Source of the DNA: UBA11524 sp964464815
GTDB taxonomy: Bacteria > Bacillota > Clostridia > Christensenellales > Aristaeellaceae
Assembly: GCA_964464815.1 (NCBI GenBank)
Contig: CAYXHF010000004.1
Coordinates: 35,983-99,982 of the forward strand
Reading direction: 5' to 3'
DNA: 64,000 bases
Below are positions 32,273-41,997 of the stretch, piece by piece (position 1 is the stretch's first letter; every line of letters begins with the position of its first letter). The position numbers and the translations under genes were made by a program. The notes under the pieces are model-generated. The model ran no database searches and was not told the origin of the DNA. It saw only the letters and a list, made by a program, of their open reading frames with translations.

Positions 32273-35101
32273 TTATTCTTCAACCTTCGTCAGGTACACC
32301 TGCACATCCGTGCCGCTGCGCTGATCAAAGAGCCATGCCGTCTTGGTGTTGATGCCCGTCAGGCGATGCGTGTCGGTCAGCACGTTCGAGGTCATGCCCG
32401 TGCGGATGGTCATGCCGTCCACCGCGAAATACATTTCCTCGCCAGCAATCAGGCACGTGCCATCGAGTCGGAACGCGTAGGCGTTGCCGCTCTTATCAAC
32501 CCAGTTGCCCAGAATCAAGTAGCAGCTTTCCTTCAGACGCTCCTTAACACGGCGTTCCTGCGCAATCGGCTGATAGTAGGGGTAGGCCGCATAGGGCTGA
32601 CCCGCTGCATAGAACGCTTCGGCCGCCTGATAGCAGCTTTCCGCAAAGATGTCGGCCAAATCGGCGTATGCTTCGGGCAGGGCCGTCATGTCCAGCCCCA
32701 TCAGCAAATCTGCACAAGCTGCATACTGCTGCTGGTTGAACTGCTCCTTCGCCGTCTGTGCAATCGGGCCATAGTACAGGTTCGTCTGCTCCGTGGCCTT
32801 CTGGGCGGCATCCTGATAGTCGCCTGCCGCCGCATAATACTGCGCGGCCGCCAGCGGCAATTCATTCTTCGCCGCATCGTCACCCTGCTGATAGCGGATG
32901 CTTTGCAGCTGCTCCGCCGCGTCGGTGTAATCAGCAATTTCCGCAAGGATGGCCGCTGCTTCCTCCAGCTTGCCGTCGTCCTTCAGGGCCATGGCCGTGC
33001 CATAGTCGCATGCCTTCACCTTTTCCGGTGCTTCCTGATAGTTACCCAGCGCCGTGAAGATGACCTTCGCCTCGGCATACTGACCCTGCGTGAGCAACAG
33101 GTCTGCCTGCGCATACTGCGTCGCGCTCAGACCCTGGTCGTCGCCCAAATCCGCATACATCTGCGCGGCCGTTTCCAGATTCTCCATGACACCGGTCGAT
33201 GCCAGTGCCTCAGCCTTGACCGTGCGCGCCTCGTCGAGCTTCTTCTGGCTGTCCTCGTAGTCACCAAGCTCCGTGTACAGCGCGATTGCACCGTCCCAGT
33301 CGCCGTCCTGTAGCTTTTTGGCCGCCCAATCATACTTGCACAGCGCAATCATCTTTTCCGATTCGCTGTAGGGCGCAACGGCGGTGAAGCCCTTGATGGC
33401 CTCCTCATATTCGCCACGGGAATGTGCAATTTGCGCCGGACGGTACACACAGTCCTTCTTCAGATTCGCAACATCCTCATAATCATCGGGCAGCTGCGCC
33501 AGAATTTCCAGCGCCGCATCAAAGTCCAGCGCGTTCATTTCCGCTTCTACCTGCTGATAGGCGGCCTGCTTCCAGAGGTCATCCGCGTCGCGATACGTGC
33601 GGATGTTGCCCAGCAGGCGCATGGCTTCGCGGTACTTGCCGTTTTCCAGCGCCTTCACCGCCGGGTCGTAGAAGCTTTCGTTCGCCTGCTCCTCGGCATC
33701 CAGATAGCCCTTGGCTTCATAGAACTGCTCGGCGGCCGTGGTCGTTTCGCCCTGCGCTTGCAGCTGCTTGCCGTACTCATAGTGCGCCTTCTGCGCCAGT
33801 GCCGCCGTGCCCTCATAATCCGGAATTTCGGACAGGCAGTTCAGCGCCGACACCGCATCACCGCGTTCCAGCGCGTCCTCGGCCTCCATGTACCACGTCT
33901 GGTCATGGCGCGTGGCACTGTCGCGATAACCGTCCAGCACCTTCCACTTGGCGCGGAGCTGCTCGTAATCCTCGGTCGTTTCCATTTCGCTCAGCAGCTG
34001 CTGATACGCCACTTCCTTGCGCATCTCCTGACTGTCGCGATATTCGCCAAGGCCCGCAAACAGCACATCGGCCGCATCCCATTCCTTATCGGCCAAGCGC
34101 AGCAGTGCCTCCTGATAGTCGCACTCCTGCACCTGCTCTGCCGCACCGGTGTAGTCGCCCAGGCCTTCCAGCAGACGGCGTGCCTGTGCAATGCCTTCCA
34201 GCGTCACATTGCCTTCTGCCGGCTGCAAAAGCGCCTTCACCTGCGCAAACTGGCTTTCCTGCACGCGCGCCACCGCATCCTGGTAGTCGTTCAGGGATGC
34301 AAAGGTCTCCGCGGCCTGTTCATACTGGCCCTGTGCCAGCGCCTCTTCCGCCTGATTGTACTTCATCTGCGGCAGGATATGGAACGCCGTCAGGTAGCCA
34401 CCGCCAGCCAGGACGACCACCAGTGCAATCACGCCCGCCACAACGGTGCGGCGGCGACGCTTGCGGTTGGCCTCCTTCTCGCGCTGCTCCTGCATTTTGG
34501 ACGTCTCCGCCACGGCGACACGGTTCTTGTCATCCGTCGCCTTTTCGCGCGCCGCAATGACAGCCTCGACCGCTTCCTTGCTGTAGCGCTCAAAGACCTC
34601 GCGCTTATCGCGGCCACAGCGGGCGCAATGCGATTCGCTCACCCGGTTCGGGCGGCCACAGACGCACAGCCACAAATCGCCCTGCATCTGCGGATAGCCA
34701 GCCGCCATTTCACCTGCCACCTCACGCAGCTCGCTCAGTGCGGCACTGCGGCGCAGGTTGTTGGGCGTGTATTCGGTCTGCGGCTCCTTGCCACGACGCC
34801 AAACGCTGCTGTTGTCATACCAGATTTTCTCCACCACGACCTCATAGCCGCTCATGTTGACCGGCTCCTCAATCGGCACGGTCATGGTGAAGGTGCGTGC
34901 CGGTGCGCCCGTCAGGCCATGGCCACGGTGATTGATGCGCGTCAGCTCCGCACCCTGATCATCCTGCAAAATCAGCGTGACCTCCACCGATACCACCTGC
35001 TGTCCGGACAGGTTGAACAGCGTCAGTTCACAGGAGGGATAACCCGTTTTCGGCGCATCAACGCGCCAAACCTCCACCGGACAGGTCAAATCAATCTTCA
35101 A
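32273..35101 (-). CDS. Zinc-ribbon, single-pass membrane protein with long TPR-like repeat tail
   Basis: A 942-residue protein of unknown function. Residues 1-110 form a beta-rich domain; near 145-170 lies a zinc ribbon (CVCGRPNRVSESHCARCG); about 180-217 is a charged coiled segment ending KRRRR; and about 218-243 is a single membrane helix. The rest is a run of TPR-like repeats with the pattern YxxAxxxFxxLGDYxDAxxxxxxxxY, ending in a small beta domain. The start is a TTG with GGAGG 9 bases upstream. It lies 70 bp after a secreted protein gene on the same strand, so they are probably co-transcribed. The repeats would lie outside the cell if the N-terminus is cytoplasmic. Confidence 0.7.
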   Translation of the reverse strand: MKIDLTCPVEVWRVDAPKTGYPSCELTLFNLSGQQVVSVEVTLILQDDQGAELTRINHRGHGLTGAPARTFTMTVPIEEPVNMSGYEVVVEKIWYDNSSVWRRGKEPQTEYTPNNLRRSAALSELREVAGEMAAGYPQMQGDLWLCVCGRPNRVSESHCARCGRDKREVFERYSKEAVEAVIAAREKATDDKNRVAVAETSKMQEQREKEANRKRRRRTVVAGVIALVVVLAGGGYLTAFHILPQMKYNQAEEALAQGQYEQAAETFASLNDYQDAVARVQESQFAQVKALLQPAEGNVTLEGIAQARRLLEGLGDYTGAAEQVQECDYQEALLRLADKEWDAADVLFAGLGEYRDSQEMRKEVAYQQLLSEMETTEDYEQLRAKWKVLDGYRDSATRHDQTWYMEAEDALERGDAVSALNCLSEIPDYEGTAALAQKAHYEYGKQLQAQGETTTAAEQFYEAKGYLDAEEQANESFYDPAVKALENGKYREAMRLLGNIRTYRDADDLWKQAAYQQVEAEMNALDFDAALEILAQLPDDYEDVANLKKDCVYRPAQIAHSRGEYEEAIKGFTAVAPYSESEKMIALCKYDWAAKKLQDGDWDGAIALYTELGDYEDSQKKLDEARTVKAEALASTGVMENLETAAQMYADLGDDQGLSATQYAQADLLLTQGQYAEAKVIFTALGNYQEAPEKVKACDYGTAMALKDDGKLEEAAAILAEIADYTDAAEQLQSIRYQQGDDAAKNELPLAAAQYYAAAGDYQDAAQKATEQTNLYYGPIAQTAKEQFNQQQYAACADLLMGLDMTALPEAYADLADIFAESCYQAAEAFYAAGQPYAAYPYYQPIAQERRVKERLKESCYLILGNWVDKSGNAYAFRLDGTCLIAGEEMYFAVDGMTIRTGMTSNVLTDTHRLTGINTKTAWLFDQRSGTDVQVYLTKVEE

Positions 35102-35171
35102 GGGGACAGACCTCCTTCCAAGCGTATCACAAAAAGCCTTGGCTGTTGTTTTTCCAGACGAATTCCGCGTC

Positions 35172-36380
35172 TTATTCCACGTAGAGCATGATTTCTTCCA
35201 GCACGCTGGCGGAGAAGGTCAGGTTCATCGCCACGCGGCGACCATCCTCCAGCACCAGAGAGAAGCGCATGACCGCCGCATCAATGGCATAATCAATCAT
35301 GCCGTAGACGCCACTTTCCTCATCGCCATAGAGCCATTCGCGGCCACTGGCCTCCTCCGCGCCTTCGCCGTTGCGGAAGCGGTTGTAGACCTGCAAAAGC
35401 GTGTCGCCAATGCGCGTGGCACGCGGACCTTCCATGCCATCCTGTGCAATGACCAGCATGTAGATACGCGGCGACTGCTTCTGGGCATCATAGCAGAAGG
35501 ACACGTCGCAATCGGCAAAGGACATCGTGCGGACATAGCCCGCATCGCCATTTTCCATCCACACATCGTCAATCGCTTCGCCCAGCACCATCGTGGCACT
35601 CTCAGGCGTCAGGCCCATGAAGTCCAGACCGGAGAACTGCAAATCCGTGCCATCAAACATCGGCAGCTCCGAGCCGATATAGCTGGACAGCACCAGCTCA
35701 TAATCATCCAGCATGAACATCTCCTGCACGCGCAGCTCGTCCCGCACCTGCATGACCGTTTCCATCGAAACGCGCTCCGTCAGGCCGTAGATGCGAATGG
35801 CGCTGACCACGTTATCCTCCATGGTGAAGATAACGCCTGCATCGCTGTAGCCATCGCCATCTAGCTCCGCACGCTCATGCACGGCATATTCCACCGTGTG
35901 AACGCGCTGGCCGTCGCGCTTCACCTCGCCCCAGGCAAGGCTTTCCGGCAGCATGTCCAGCAGATACAGCACCGCCGCATCCTGATTGCCGCGCAGGGTC
36001 GGATTTTCGTTATAGCACGCCTGCAAAACAAGCGAGAGGTCGTCACCGACCTGAATGGCACGCACACCCTGCACCTCCGCGCTGGTCAGGACGATTGCCT
36101 GCACCTGCGTGTCGATGCTCATCGCGGGAGAATCTGCATAAATTGTACCGAAGGAATACTGGAATTCATATCCATCCTCCGTCGGAGAGGCCGACGGGTC
36201 ATTCGTCGGCACACTGGCCATGGCCAGCTGCTGGATCTGATTGGCCAGCTCCTTCAATTCGGAAAGCGTCAGCACATCCGCACCGCCATCCTGCTGCGTG
36301 GCATCCTCCGCCAGCGCGGGCAGGCAGCACAGCACCATCATCAGCGTCAGCATCAGGCTCAATAAACGTTTCATCATCAT
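35172..36380 (-). CDS. Secreted protein of unknown function
   Basis: A 402-residue protein with a Sec signal peptide (MMMKRLLSLMLTLMMVLCCL, cleavage near ALA-ED) and an acidic mature part. Two related halves are suggested: VGDDLSLVLQACYNENPTL near residue 110 and IGDTLLQVYNRFRNGEG near 335, each followed by a YLLD or YGMIDYA segment. I do not recognise the family. AAGGAG precedes the ATG. It is probably expressed with the zinc-ribbon/TPR-like membrane protein downstream. Confidence 0.65.
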   Translation of the reverse strand: MMMKRLLSLMLTLMMVLCCLPALAEDATQQDGGADVLTLSELKELANQIQQLAMASVPTNDPSASPTEDGYEFQYSFGTIYADSPAMSIDTQVQAIVLTSAEVQGVRAIQVGDDLSLVLQACYNENPTLRGNQDAAVLYLLDMLPESLAWGEVKRDGQRVHTVEYAVHERAELDGDGYSDAGVIFTMEDNVVSAIRIYGLTERVSMETVMQVRDELRVQEMFMLDDYELVLSSYIGSELPMFDGTDLQFSGLDFMGLTPESATMVLGEAIDDVWMENGDAGYVRTMSFADCDVSFCYDAQKQSPRIYMLVIAQDGMEGPRATRIGDTLLQVYNRFRNGEGAEEASGREWLYGDEESGVYGMIDYAIDAAVMRFSLVLEDGRRVAMNLTFSASVLEEIMLYVE

Positions 36381-36404
36381 TCAGCGCTCCTTCTTACCGG
36401 AAAC

Positions 36405-36421
36405 GATAGGGTTCACCTATC
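36405..36421. promoter_or_regulatory. Small palindrome in the 366-bp divergent gap
   Basis: GATAGG-N5-CCTATC, a short distance upstream of the secreted-protein gene. A TACAAT-like -10 with a weak TGTACA -35 lies near it on the minus strand. Nothing else clear is seen in the gap up to the SH3 gene at 36747. Confidence 0.25.
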
Positions 36422-36746
36422 CTATTGTACCGCAAAAAACCGCCGTTGTACACCCTTGAAGTGGTCGGAAAATGTAAACTTTTCGCAGAAAAAAGACAAC
36501 GATGCCCGAAAAAAGCACAGGTGCAGAAATTTTTGCCATTTTCATGCGCCCTGCACCGCCATTTTCCTTTTCCGCATTGGCAAAAAGCTGTTTCCCTGCC
36601 ATTGCATCCACCAGTTCGCCCAGAATGCACCAGGGGAGCGCCGCATGGATTCCATGATACGTGTCGTTTGATGCGTGAAGCCACTGCGATATGAGCTTCA
36701 CCCCTATTGGCGTCTGCCGCATAGGAAGCAAAAGGAGGCAACAAGT

Positions 36747-37658
36747 ATGAACAAGAAGACCCTTACCCGTATGGCCGGACTGAGTGCCGCCGCCATGCTG
36801 TCCATGACCGGCGCGGCCATGGCAGAAACGACCGACAGTGCGCTTGTCAAGGGCGGTGCGCTGAACCTGCGCGAAACGGCATCGCTGGAAGCGCGTGTGC
36901 TGGGCCAGTATCCCACGGGCACGCTGGTGGAAATCATCAAGGCCGGCAGCGAATGGCATCAGGTCAGCGTCAATGGCAAGAGCGGCTACATGATGGCCAA
37001 GTACCTCAATCAGGCGGAAGGCAACACCCCTGCCACTGTCCACACCAACACCGGCACGGGCCTGAACCTGCGCGAGCAGCCGGGCATGAACGGCGCCATC
37101 ATCATGGCGGTGAAGAACGGCCAGCAGGTGACGGTGCTGCAAAAGAGCAGCCCCTGGTCGCGCGTGAAGGTCGGCGACAAGGAAGGCTATGTGGCAACGC
37201 AGTATCTGCGCTTTGCCGCAAACAACACCACGAGCAGCGGCACGACCGCCATTGTCTCGAACCCCAAGGACACGCAGGTGCTCAATCTGCGCCGTGAACC
37301 GAGTCTGGATGCGCAGGTGCTCAGCTACTACCGCAACGGCACGAAGGTGACGATTCTGGAAACGAGCGGCAAGTGGGTCAAGGTGCAGGTGCAGGACGGC
37401 AAGATTGGCTACATGATGAAGCAGTACCTGACCATCACCAAGGACGAAGGCACGCTCACGCCCTTCACCGCCAAGCTCTGGAACGTGAACGGCGGCAGCT
37501 ATGTCAACTTCCGCAAGAGTGGTTCTCTCTCCGCGGCCATCATCTCCCGTCTGCCGGTCGGCAGCGAGGTGAAGGTGCTGGAGCACGGCACGGACTGGTG
37601 CAAGGTCGATGTGAACGGCACCATCGGCTATATCTCCACCTGGTTCATGAAGTGGTAA
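36747..37658 (+). CDS. Secreted bacterial SH3-domain repeat protein
   Basis: A 303-residue exported protein. A signal peptide (LSAAAMLSMTGAAMA) is followed by four SH3b repeats, recognisable by LNLRETASLEARVLG, LNLREQPGMNGAIIM, LNLRREPSLDAQVLS and VNFRKSGSLSAAIIS, each ending in a GY[MVI] strand. SH3b domains bind peptidoglycan or act as spacers; there is no catalytic domain, so it is probably a wall-binding protein. AAAAGGAGG precedes the ATG. A hairpin terminator follows. Confidence 0.88.
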   Translation: MNKKTLTRMAGLSAAAMLSMTGAAMAETTDSALVKGGALNLRETASLEARVLGQYPTGTLVEIIKAGSEWHQVSVNGKSGYMMAKYLNQAEGNTPATVHTNTGTGLNLREQPGMNGAIIMAVKNGQQVTVLQKSSPWSRVKVGDKEGYVATQYLRFAANNTTSSGTTAIVSNPKDTQVLNLRREPSLDAQVLSYYRNGTKVTILETSGKWVKVQVQDGKIGYMMKQYLTITKDEGTLTPFTAKLWNVNGGSYVNFRKSGSLSAAIISRLPVGSEVKVLEHGTDWCKVDVNGTIGYISTWFMKW

Positions 37659-37668
37659 ACAGATAGCA

Positions 37669-37713
37669 ACAGGGACGGATGCCTTTTTCCGGCGCTTCCG
37701 TCCCTGTCATTTT
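37669..37713. terminator. Hairpin terminator after the SH3 gene
   Basis: ACAGGGACGGA pairs with TCCGTCCCTGT around an 17-nt loop, followed by CATTTTAT. It lies just before the end of the convergent diguanylate cyclase gene. Confidence 0.7.
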
Positions 37714-37719
37714 ATCGTT

Positions 37720-38829
37720 TTATTCGTTGCAGGCCGTTTTCTCCTGCATGCCCGCCTGATAGACCGTCACCTGATTTTTGCCATGCTGCTTGGAATAGTA
37801 CAGGGCCTGATCCGCCTGATCAATCAGGGCGTGAATATCTATGCCGTGGGCATCATCCACCATGCCAATGCCCATGCTGATGGTCACGTGAATGCGCCCC
37901 TGACCGCAGGGAATCGGCGTTTTCTCGATTTCCCGGCGAATATCCTCAGCCATGGCCAGCGGATCTGCATCGCCCTGCATCAGCAGCAGGAATTCTTCGC
38001 CACCCCAGCGGCAGAAGCGGGCGTTCCCGCTAAGCATCCTAAGCGGAATCTTCGCCACATGCTTGAGTACCTCATCGCCCATTTCATGGCCGTAGGTATC
38101 GTTGACGTGCTTGAAATCGTCAATGTCCATCAGCACAGCGGCCACGCGCTGGTGGACGCCCTTGCCAAGCACCGTGTCTATGTATTCGCTGATGCCAAAG
38201 CGATTTTCCAGCCCGGTCAATGCATCATGACGATAGAGGTAGTAGTATTTATCCTTGCTCTTTTCCAGCTGACGCTGCGTTTCCTGCCGAATCCACTCCG
38301 TAATCAGCGAAATCAGCAGTACCGCGCCATACAGGAACGGAAAGCGCAGCAAAAACGCCTCCGAATAGTCATATTGCAGGAGCGAACGCCCCAGTGACGA
38401 CCAGCACCAGAACATCAGCAGCAGCAGCGACACCAGCGAATACTTCAGGCCACCCTGCAAGCCCAGTATCAGCAGCGCAAAGTAGGGAATGACACAGCAC
38501 CACAGGGCGCTGAAGCCATCCGGAATGCCGCTGACAAAAAAGAAGGTGAGCAGCAGCAGCGTCGCCAGCGAAAAACAGATATACAGCCGCTTTTTCTGAT
38601 TCGCATGGCGCAGAATCGCCACCGCACACACCAGCGACACCGCGCCGTAGGCAAGCGTCGTGGCCATGAGCGTATATTCCTTCGTCAGCAGATTGACCAG
38701 GGACATGACAAAGGACGTCAGCGACATGGCCGCACTGAGCAAGCAGAACAGCAGCTTGCGGCGCTCCTCATCCGACACAATGGCTTCCCGAATGCGCTCC
38801 ATGATGGCTTCTTTCTTCCGATTCAGCAT
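37720..38829 (-). CDS. Membrane diguanylate cyclase (GGDEF domain)
   Basis: A 369-residue protein with about six N-terminal membrane helices and a C-terminal GGDEF domain. Signatures: YRHDALTGLENR, LMDIDDFKHVNDTYGHEMGD and CRWGGEEFLLL, so the active site GGEEF is intact and it can make cyclic di-GMP. The usual inhibitory RxxD site five residues upstream is absent, so product inhibition may be lost. ATG at 38829 is preferred (GAGG 8 bases upstream) over a GTG two codons earlier. Confidence 0.9.
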   Translation of the reverse strand: MLNRKKEAIMERIREAIVSDEERRKLLFCLLSAAMSLTSFVMSLVNLLTKEYTLMATTLAYGAVSLVCAVAILRHANQKKRLYICFSLATLLLLTFFFVSGIPDGFSALWCCVIPYFALLILGLQGGLKYSLVSLLLLMFWCWSSLGRSLLQYDYSEAFLLRFPFLYGAVLLISLITEWIRQETQRQLEKSKDKYYYLYRHDALTGLENRFGISEYIDTVLGKGVHQRVAAVLMDIDDFKHVNDTYGHEMGDEVLKHVAKIPLRMLSGNARFCRWGGEEFLLLMQGDADPLAMAEDIRREIEKTPIPCGQGRIHVTISMGIGMVDDAHGIDIHALIDQADQALYYSKQHGKNQVTVYQAGMQEKTACNE

Positions 38830-39015
38830 ATCCACATCCTCAATATTATCGAATTTTTGATTTTTTTCAACTTTTTCTTCCTTTTTTCCCTTTCGCTGCC
38901 ATTATAGCAGAAACCTTGTCATCTTGCAATCCACACTCTTTCTTTTTCGGCAAAAATGTGCTACACTAAGGGACGTTGGTCTTTCTCAAATGAAATGGAA
39001 AAGGAGCAAGAACCG

Positions 39016-40584
39016 ATGGATTATAATCAGGCTGCTTTGGAAATGCATGAGGCTCGCCACGGCAAGGTGGCGGTGCAGAGCAAGGTGAAGGTCGAAAACC
39101 GTGATGACCTATCCACCGCATACACGCCCGGCGTCGCCGAGCCCTGCCGTCGCATTCACGCAAACCCGCGTGATGTGTATCGCTACACCGCCAAGGGAAA
39201 TCTGGTGGCGGTCGTCTCCGACGGCACGGCTGTACTGGGTCTGGGCGATATTGGCCCGTTGGCCGCCATGCCCGTGATGGAGGGCAAGGCAATTCTGTTC
39301 AAGGAATTTGCCGATGTGGATGCCTTCCCGATTTGCCTGGACACCAAGGATGTGGACGAAATTGTCCGCACGGTGAAGGCTCTTGCGCCGACCTTTGGCG
39401 GCATCAATCTGGAGGATATTTCTGCGCCGCGCTGCTTTGAAATCGAAAGCCGCCTGCGTCAGGAGCTGGATATTCCGGTCTTCCACGATGATCAGCATGG
39501 CACGGCAATTGTCGTGTCGGCAGGTCTGCTCAATGCCCTGCGTCTGGTTGGCAAGAAGATGGAGGATGTGAACATCGTCATCAACGGTGCGGGTAGCGCC
39601 GGCATCTCCATTGCCAAGCTGCTGATGCAGTTCGGCGCGGGCAACATCGTGCTGGTTGATCGCGCGGGTGCTGTCAGCGTGGATGAGGATTGGCTCAATC
39701 CCGCACAGCGCAAAATGGCCGAAATCACCAACCGCCACAACGAGCGTGGCCCGCTGTGCGACGTGATTCGCGGCAAGGATGTCTTTGGCGGCATCAATCT
39801 GGAGGATATTTCTGCGCCGCGCTGCTTTGAAATCGAAAGCCGCCTGCGTCAGGAGCTGGATATTCCGGTCTTCCACGATGATCAGCATGGCACGGCAATT
39901 GTCGTGTCGGCAGGTCTGCTCAATGCCCTGCGTCTGGTTGGCAAGAAGATGGAGGATGTGAACATCGTCATCAACGGTGCGGGTAGCGCCGGCATCTCCA
40001 TTGCCAAGCTGCTGATGCAGTTCGGCGCGGGCAACATCGTGCTGGTTGATCGCGCGGGTGCTGTCAGCGTGGATGAGGATTGGCTCAATCCCGCACAGCG
40101 CAAAATGGCCGAAATCACCAACCGCCACAACGAGCGTGGCCCGCTGTGCGACGTGATTCGCGGCAAGGATGTCTTTATCGGCGTTTCCGCGCCCCATGTC
40201 GTGACCGCGGAGATGGTTTCCACCATGGCCAAGGATGCCATCGTGTTCGCCATGGCCAATCCTACGCCGGAAATCATGCCCGAAGAGGCGGCCAAGGGCG
40301 GCGCACGCGTCATTGCCACCGGCCGCAGCGACTATCCCAACCAGATTAACAACGTTCTGGTCTTCCCGGGCATCTTCCGTGGTGCGCTGGATGCACAGGC
40401 CACGGACATTACCGAGGAAATGAAGCTTTCCGCCGCACGTGCCATCGCCTCCATCGTCACGGACGAGGAATTGAAGGAGGATTACATCATTCCGGGCGCG
40501 TTCGACAAGCGCGTTGCACCGGCGGTCGCCAAGGCCGTCATGGACTGCGCACGGGCGCAGGGCGTCAGCAAGCTGGATACATAA
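39016..40584 (+). CDS. NAD(P)-dependent malic enzyme with a perfect internal duplication
   Basis: Malic enzyme converts malate to pyruvate and CO2. Motifs are AYTPGVAEPCRRI, VVSDGTAVLGLGDIGPLA, KILFKEFADVDAFPI-like metal/substrate segments, FHDDQHGTAIV and the NAD-binding INGAGSAGIS. At 522 residues it is 130 longer than expected, because 390 bp (39394-39783) is repeated in tandem without an observed difference. Without the repeat it would be 392 residues, normal for the short bacterial form. The doubled part contains the metal-binding Asp region and much of the cofactor domain, so the protein as written would probably misfold. ATG follows AAGGAG by 9 bases. The duplication may be an assembly artefact. 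Confidence 0.85.
   Translation: MDYNQAALEMHEARHGKVAVQSKVKVENRDDLSTAYTPGVAEPCRRIHANPRDVYRYTAKGNLVAVVSDGTAVLGLGDIGPLAAMPVMEGKAILFKEFADVDAFPICLDTKDVDEIVRTVKALAPTFGGINLEDISAPRCFEIESRLRQELDIPVFHDDQHGTAIVVSAGLLNALRLVGKKMEDVNIVINGAGSAGISIAKLLMQFGAGNIVLVDRAGAVSVDEDWLNPAQRKMAEITNRHNERGPLCDVIRGKDVFGGINLEDISAPRCFEIESRLRQELDIPVFHDDQHGTAIVVSAGLLNALRLVGKKMEDVNIVINGAGSAGISIAKLLMQFGAGNIVLVDRAGAVSVDEDWLNPAQRKMAEITNRHNERGPLCDVIRGKDVFIGVSAPHVVTAEMVSTMAKDAIVFAMANPTPEIMPEEAAKGGARVIATGRSDYPNQINNVLVFPGIFRGALDAQATDITEEMKLSAARAIASIVTDEELKEDYIIPGAFDKRVAPAVAKAVMDCARAQGVSKLDT
39394..40173 (+). repeat. Two tandem 390-bp copies inside the malic enzyme gene
   Basis: Copy 1 is 39394-39783 and copy 2 is 39784-40173. They look identical on reading and keep the frame (130 codons). 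The junction shares CTTT at both edges, as expected for microhomology-driven duplication or for a graph error in assembly. Confidence 0.9.
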
Positions 40585-40585
40585 G

Positions 40586-40665
40586 GCAGCTTTGAATCAA
40601 TGAGGTAGTACGATAGCGAGCGGAATTTCAGCCGTTAACGTGCTGCCGAATGATTCAGAGATTCC
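40586..40665. repeat. Small inverted-repeat element, family R2, copy A
   Basis: About 80 bp with ends GGCAGCTTTGAATCA and the complement GGAATCTCTGAATCA. The centre holds TACGATAGCGAG and TTTCAGCCGTTAACGTGCT. Related copies lie at 58386-58466 and 60207-60306, all between genes. It begins right after the malic enzyme stop codon. Confidence 0.65.
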
Positions 40666-40679
40666 GCTACTTTTTCGCA

Positions 40680-40724
40680 CCCCTGCATGCCGTCATCGGA
40701 TGCAGGGGCTGCCTGCTTTTTGCT
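40680..40724 (+). terminator. Hairpin terminator before cinA
   Basis: CCCCTGCAT pairs with ATGCAGGGG, followed by CTGCCTGCTTTTTG. It probably ends the malic enzyme transcript. Confidence 0.5.
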
Positions 40725-40743
40725 GGAAGGAGCATGTTTTCCC

Positions 40744-41982
40744 ATGATTGCAGAGATTCTTTGCATCGGCACAGAGCTATTGATGGGACAGGTTCTTAAT
40801 ACCAATGCACAATTCCTGTCGCGCCATCTGTCGGCGCTGGGCATCACGCAGCAGCACCAAACGGTTGTCGGCGATAATCCCGAACGACTTGAGGCCGCCT
40901 ACCGTCTGGCGCTGAGCCGTGCCGACCTTGTGATTACCTCCGGTGGCCTCGGCCCGACGGTCGATGACATTACCAAGCGCATCGCCGCAAAGGTTGCAGG
41001 GAAGGAGCTGGTGCTGTTTCCTGCGGCTGAAGAAATGGTACGCACCCGTTTTCAGCAATATCACCGCCCCATGACGGAGAACAACCTGTCCCAAGCCATG
41101 TTCACGCCCGACACCACCGTGCTGATGAACGACCACGGCACGGCACCGGGCGCGATTGTGCCGATGTGGGACAACAAGGTCGTCATTCATCTGCCCGGGC
41201 CGCCAATGGAGCTACAGCCGATGTTCCTGACGCAGGTCATGCCGTATTTGCAGCAGCGCTCCGGCCGCGTGCTGGTCAGCCGCTATCTGCGCATCTTCGG
41301 CATGGGCGAAGCGGAGGTAGACACGCGCCTGCGCGATCTGGAAAACGGCACAAACCCGACGCTGTCGCCCTATTGCTCTTTGGGCGAGGTGCAGCTTCGC
41401 GCCACGGCAGGTGCGGCAACGCAGGAGGAGGCGCTTTCCCTCCTACAGCCGCTGCTGACGGAGGTGAAAGCGCGTCTGGGCAACGTCATCTACGCCATTG
41501 AGGAGGACGACCGTGGTTCGCTGGCGAAAACCGCCATCGAGCGCTTGCGGACGCACCAACTGACCTGCGCCACGTGCGAAAGCCTGACGGGTGGCATGAT
41601 TGCCGCGTCGCTGGTGGATATTCCCGGCGCCTCACAGGTCTTCCGCGCAGGACTGGTGACCTATCAGACGGACACGAAGACGCTGCTGGCTGATGTCCCA
41701 GCGGACACCATCGAACGCTTCGGTGTCGTCAGCGAGGAAACGGCATGCGCCATGGCGCAGGGAACGCGTGCGCGTCTGGGTGTGGACATTGCCATCAGCA
41801 CCACCGGCCTTGCCGGGCCAGACGGCGGCACACCCGAATGTCCGGTTGGCACGGTCTGCGTCGGCGTCTCCACCAAGAACGGCACGCACGCCATTCGCCT
41901 GTCGCTTTCCGGCAGTCGCGAACGCGTCCGCACGCTGGCCATGAAGCATGCCCTGCATTTGCTCATTACCAACGCTATCTAA
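40744..41982 (+). CDS. cinA: CinA family protein (competence/damage-inducible, NMN amidase type)
   Basis: A 412-residue two-domain protein. The N-terminal MoaB/MogA-like domain has ILCIGTELLMGQVLNTNAQF and TSGGLGPTVDDITK. The C-terminal CinA domain has CATCESLTGGMIAASLVDIPG and TTGLAGPDGGTPECPVGTV. Such proteins combine ADP-ribose pyrophosphatase and NMN deamidase activities in pyridine nucleotide repair. Full length for the family. AAGGAG lies 11 bases before the ATG, slightly far. Confidence 0.94.
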   Translation: MIAEILCIGTELLMGQVLNTNAQFLSRHLSALGITQQHQTVVGDNPERLEAAYRLALSRADLVITSGGLGPTVDDITKRIAAKVAGKELVLFPAAEEMVRTRFQQYHRPMTENNLSQAMFTPDTTVLMNDHGTAPGAIVPMWDNKVVIHLPGPPMELQPMFLTQVMPYLQQRSGRVLVSRYLRIFGMGEAEVDTRLRDLENGTNPTLSPYCSLGEVQLRATAGAATQEEALSLLQPLLTEVKARLGNVIYAIEEDDRGSLAKTAIERLRTHQLTCATCESLTGGMIAASLVDIPGASQVFRAGLVTYQTDTKTLLADVPADTIERFGVVSEETACAMAQGTRARLGVDIAISTTGLAGPDGGTPECPVGTVCVGVSTKNGTHAIRLSLSGSRERVRTLAMKHALHLLITNAI

Positions 41983-41997
41983 GTTTCCTATGCTTTT

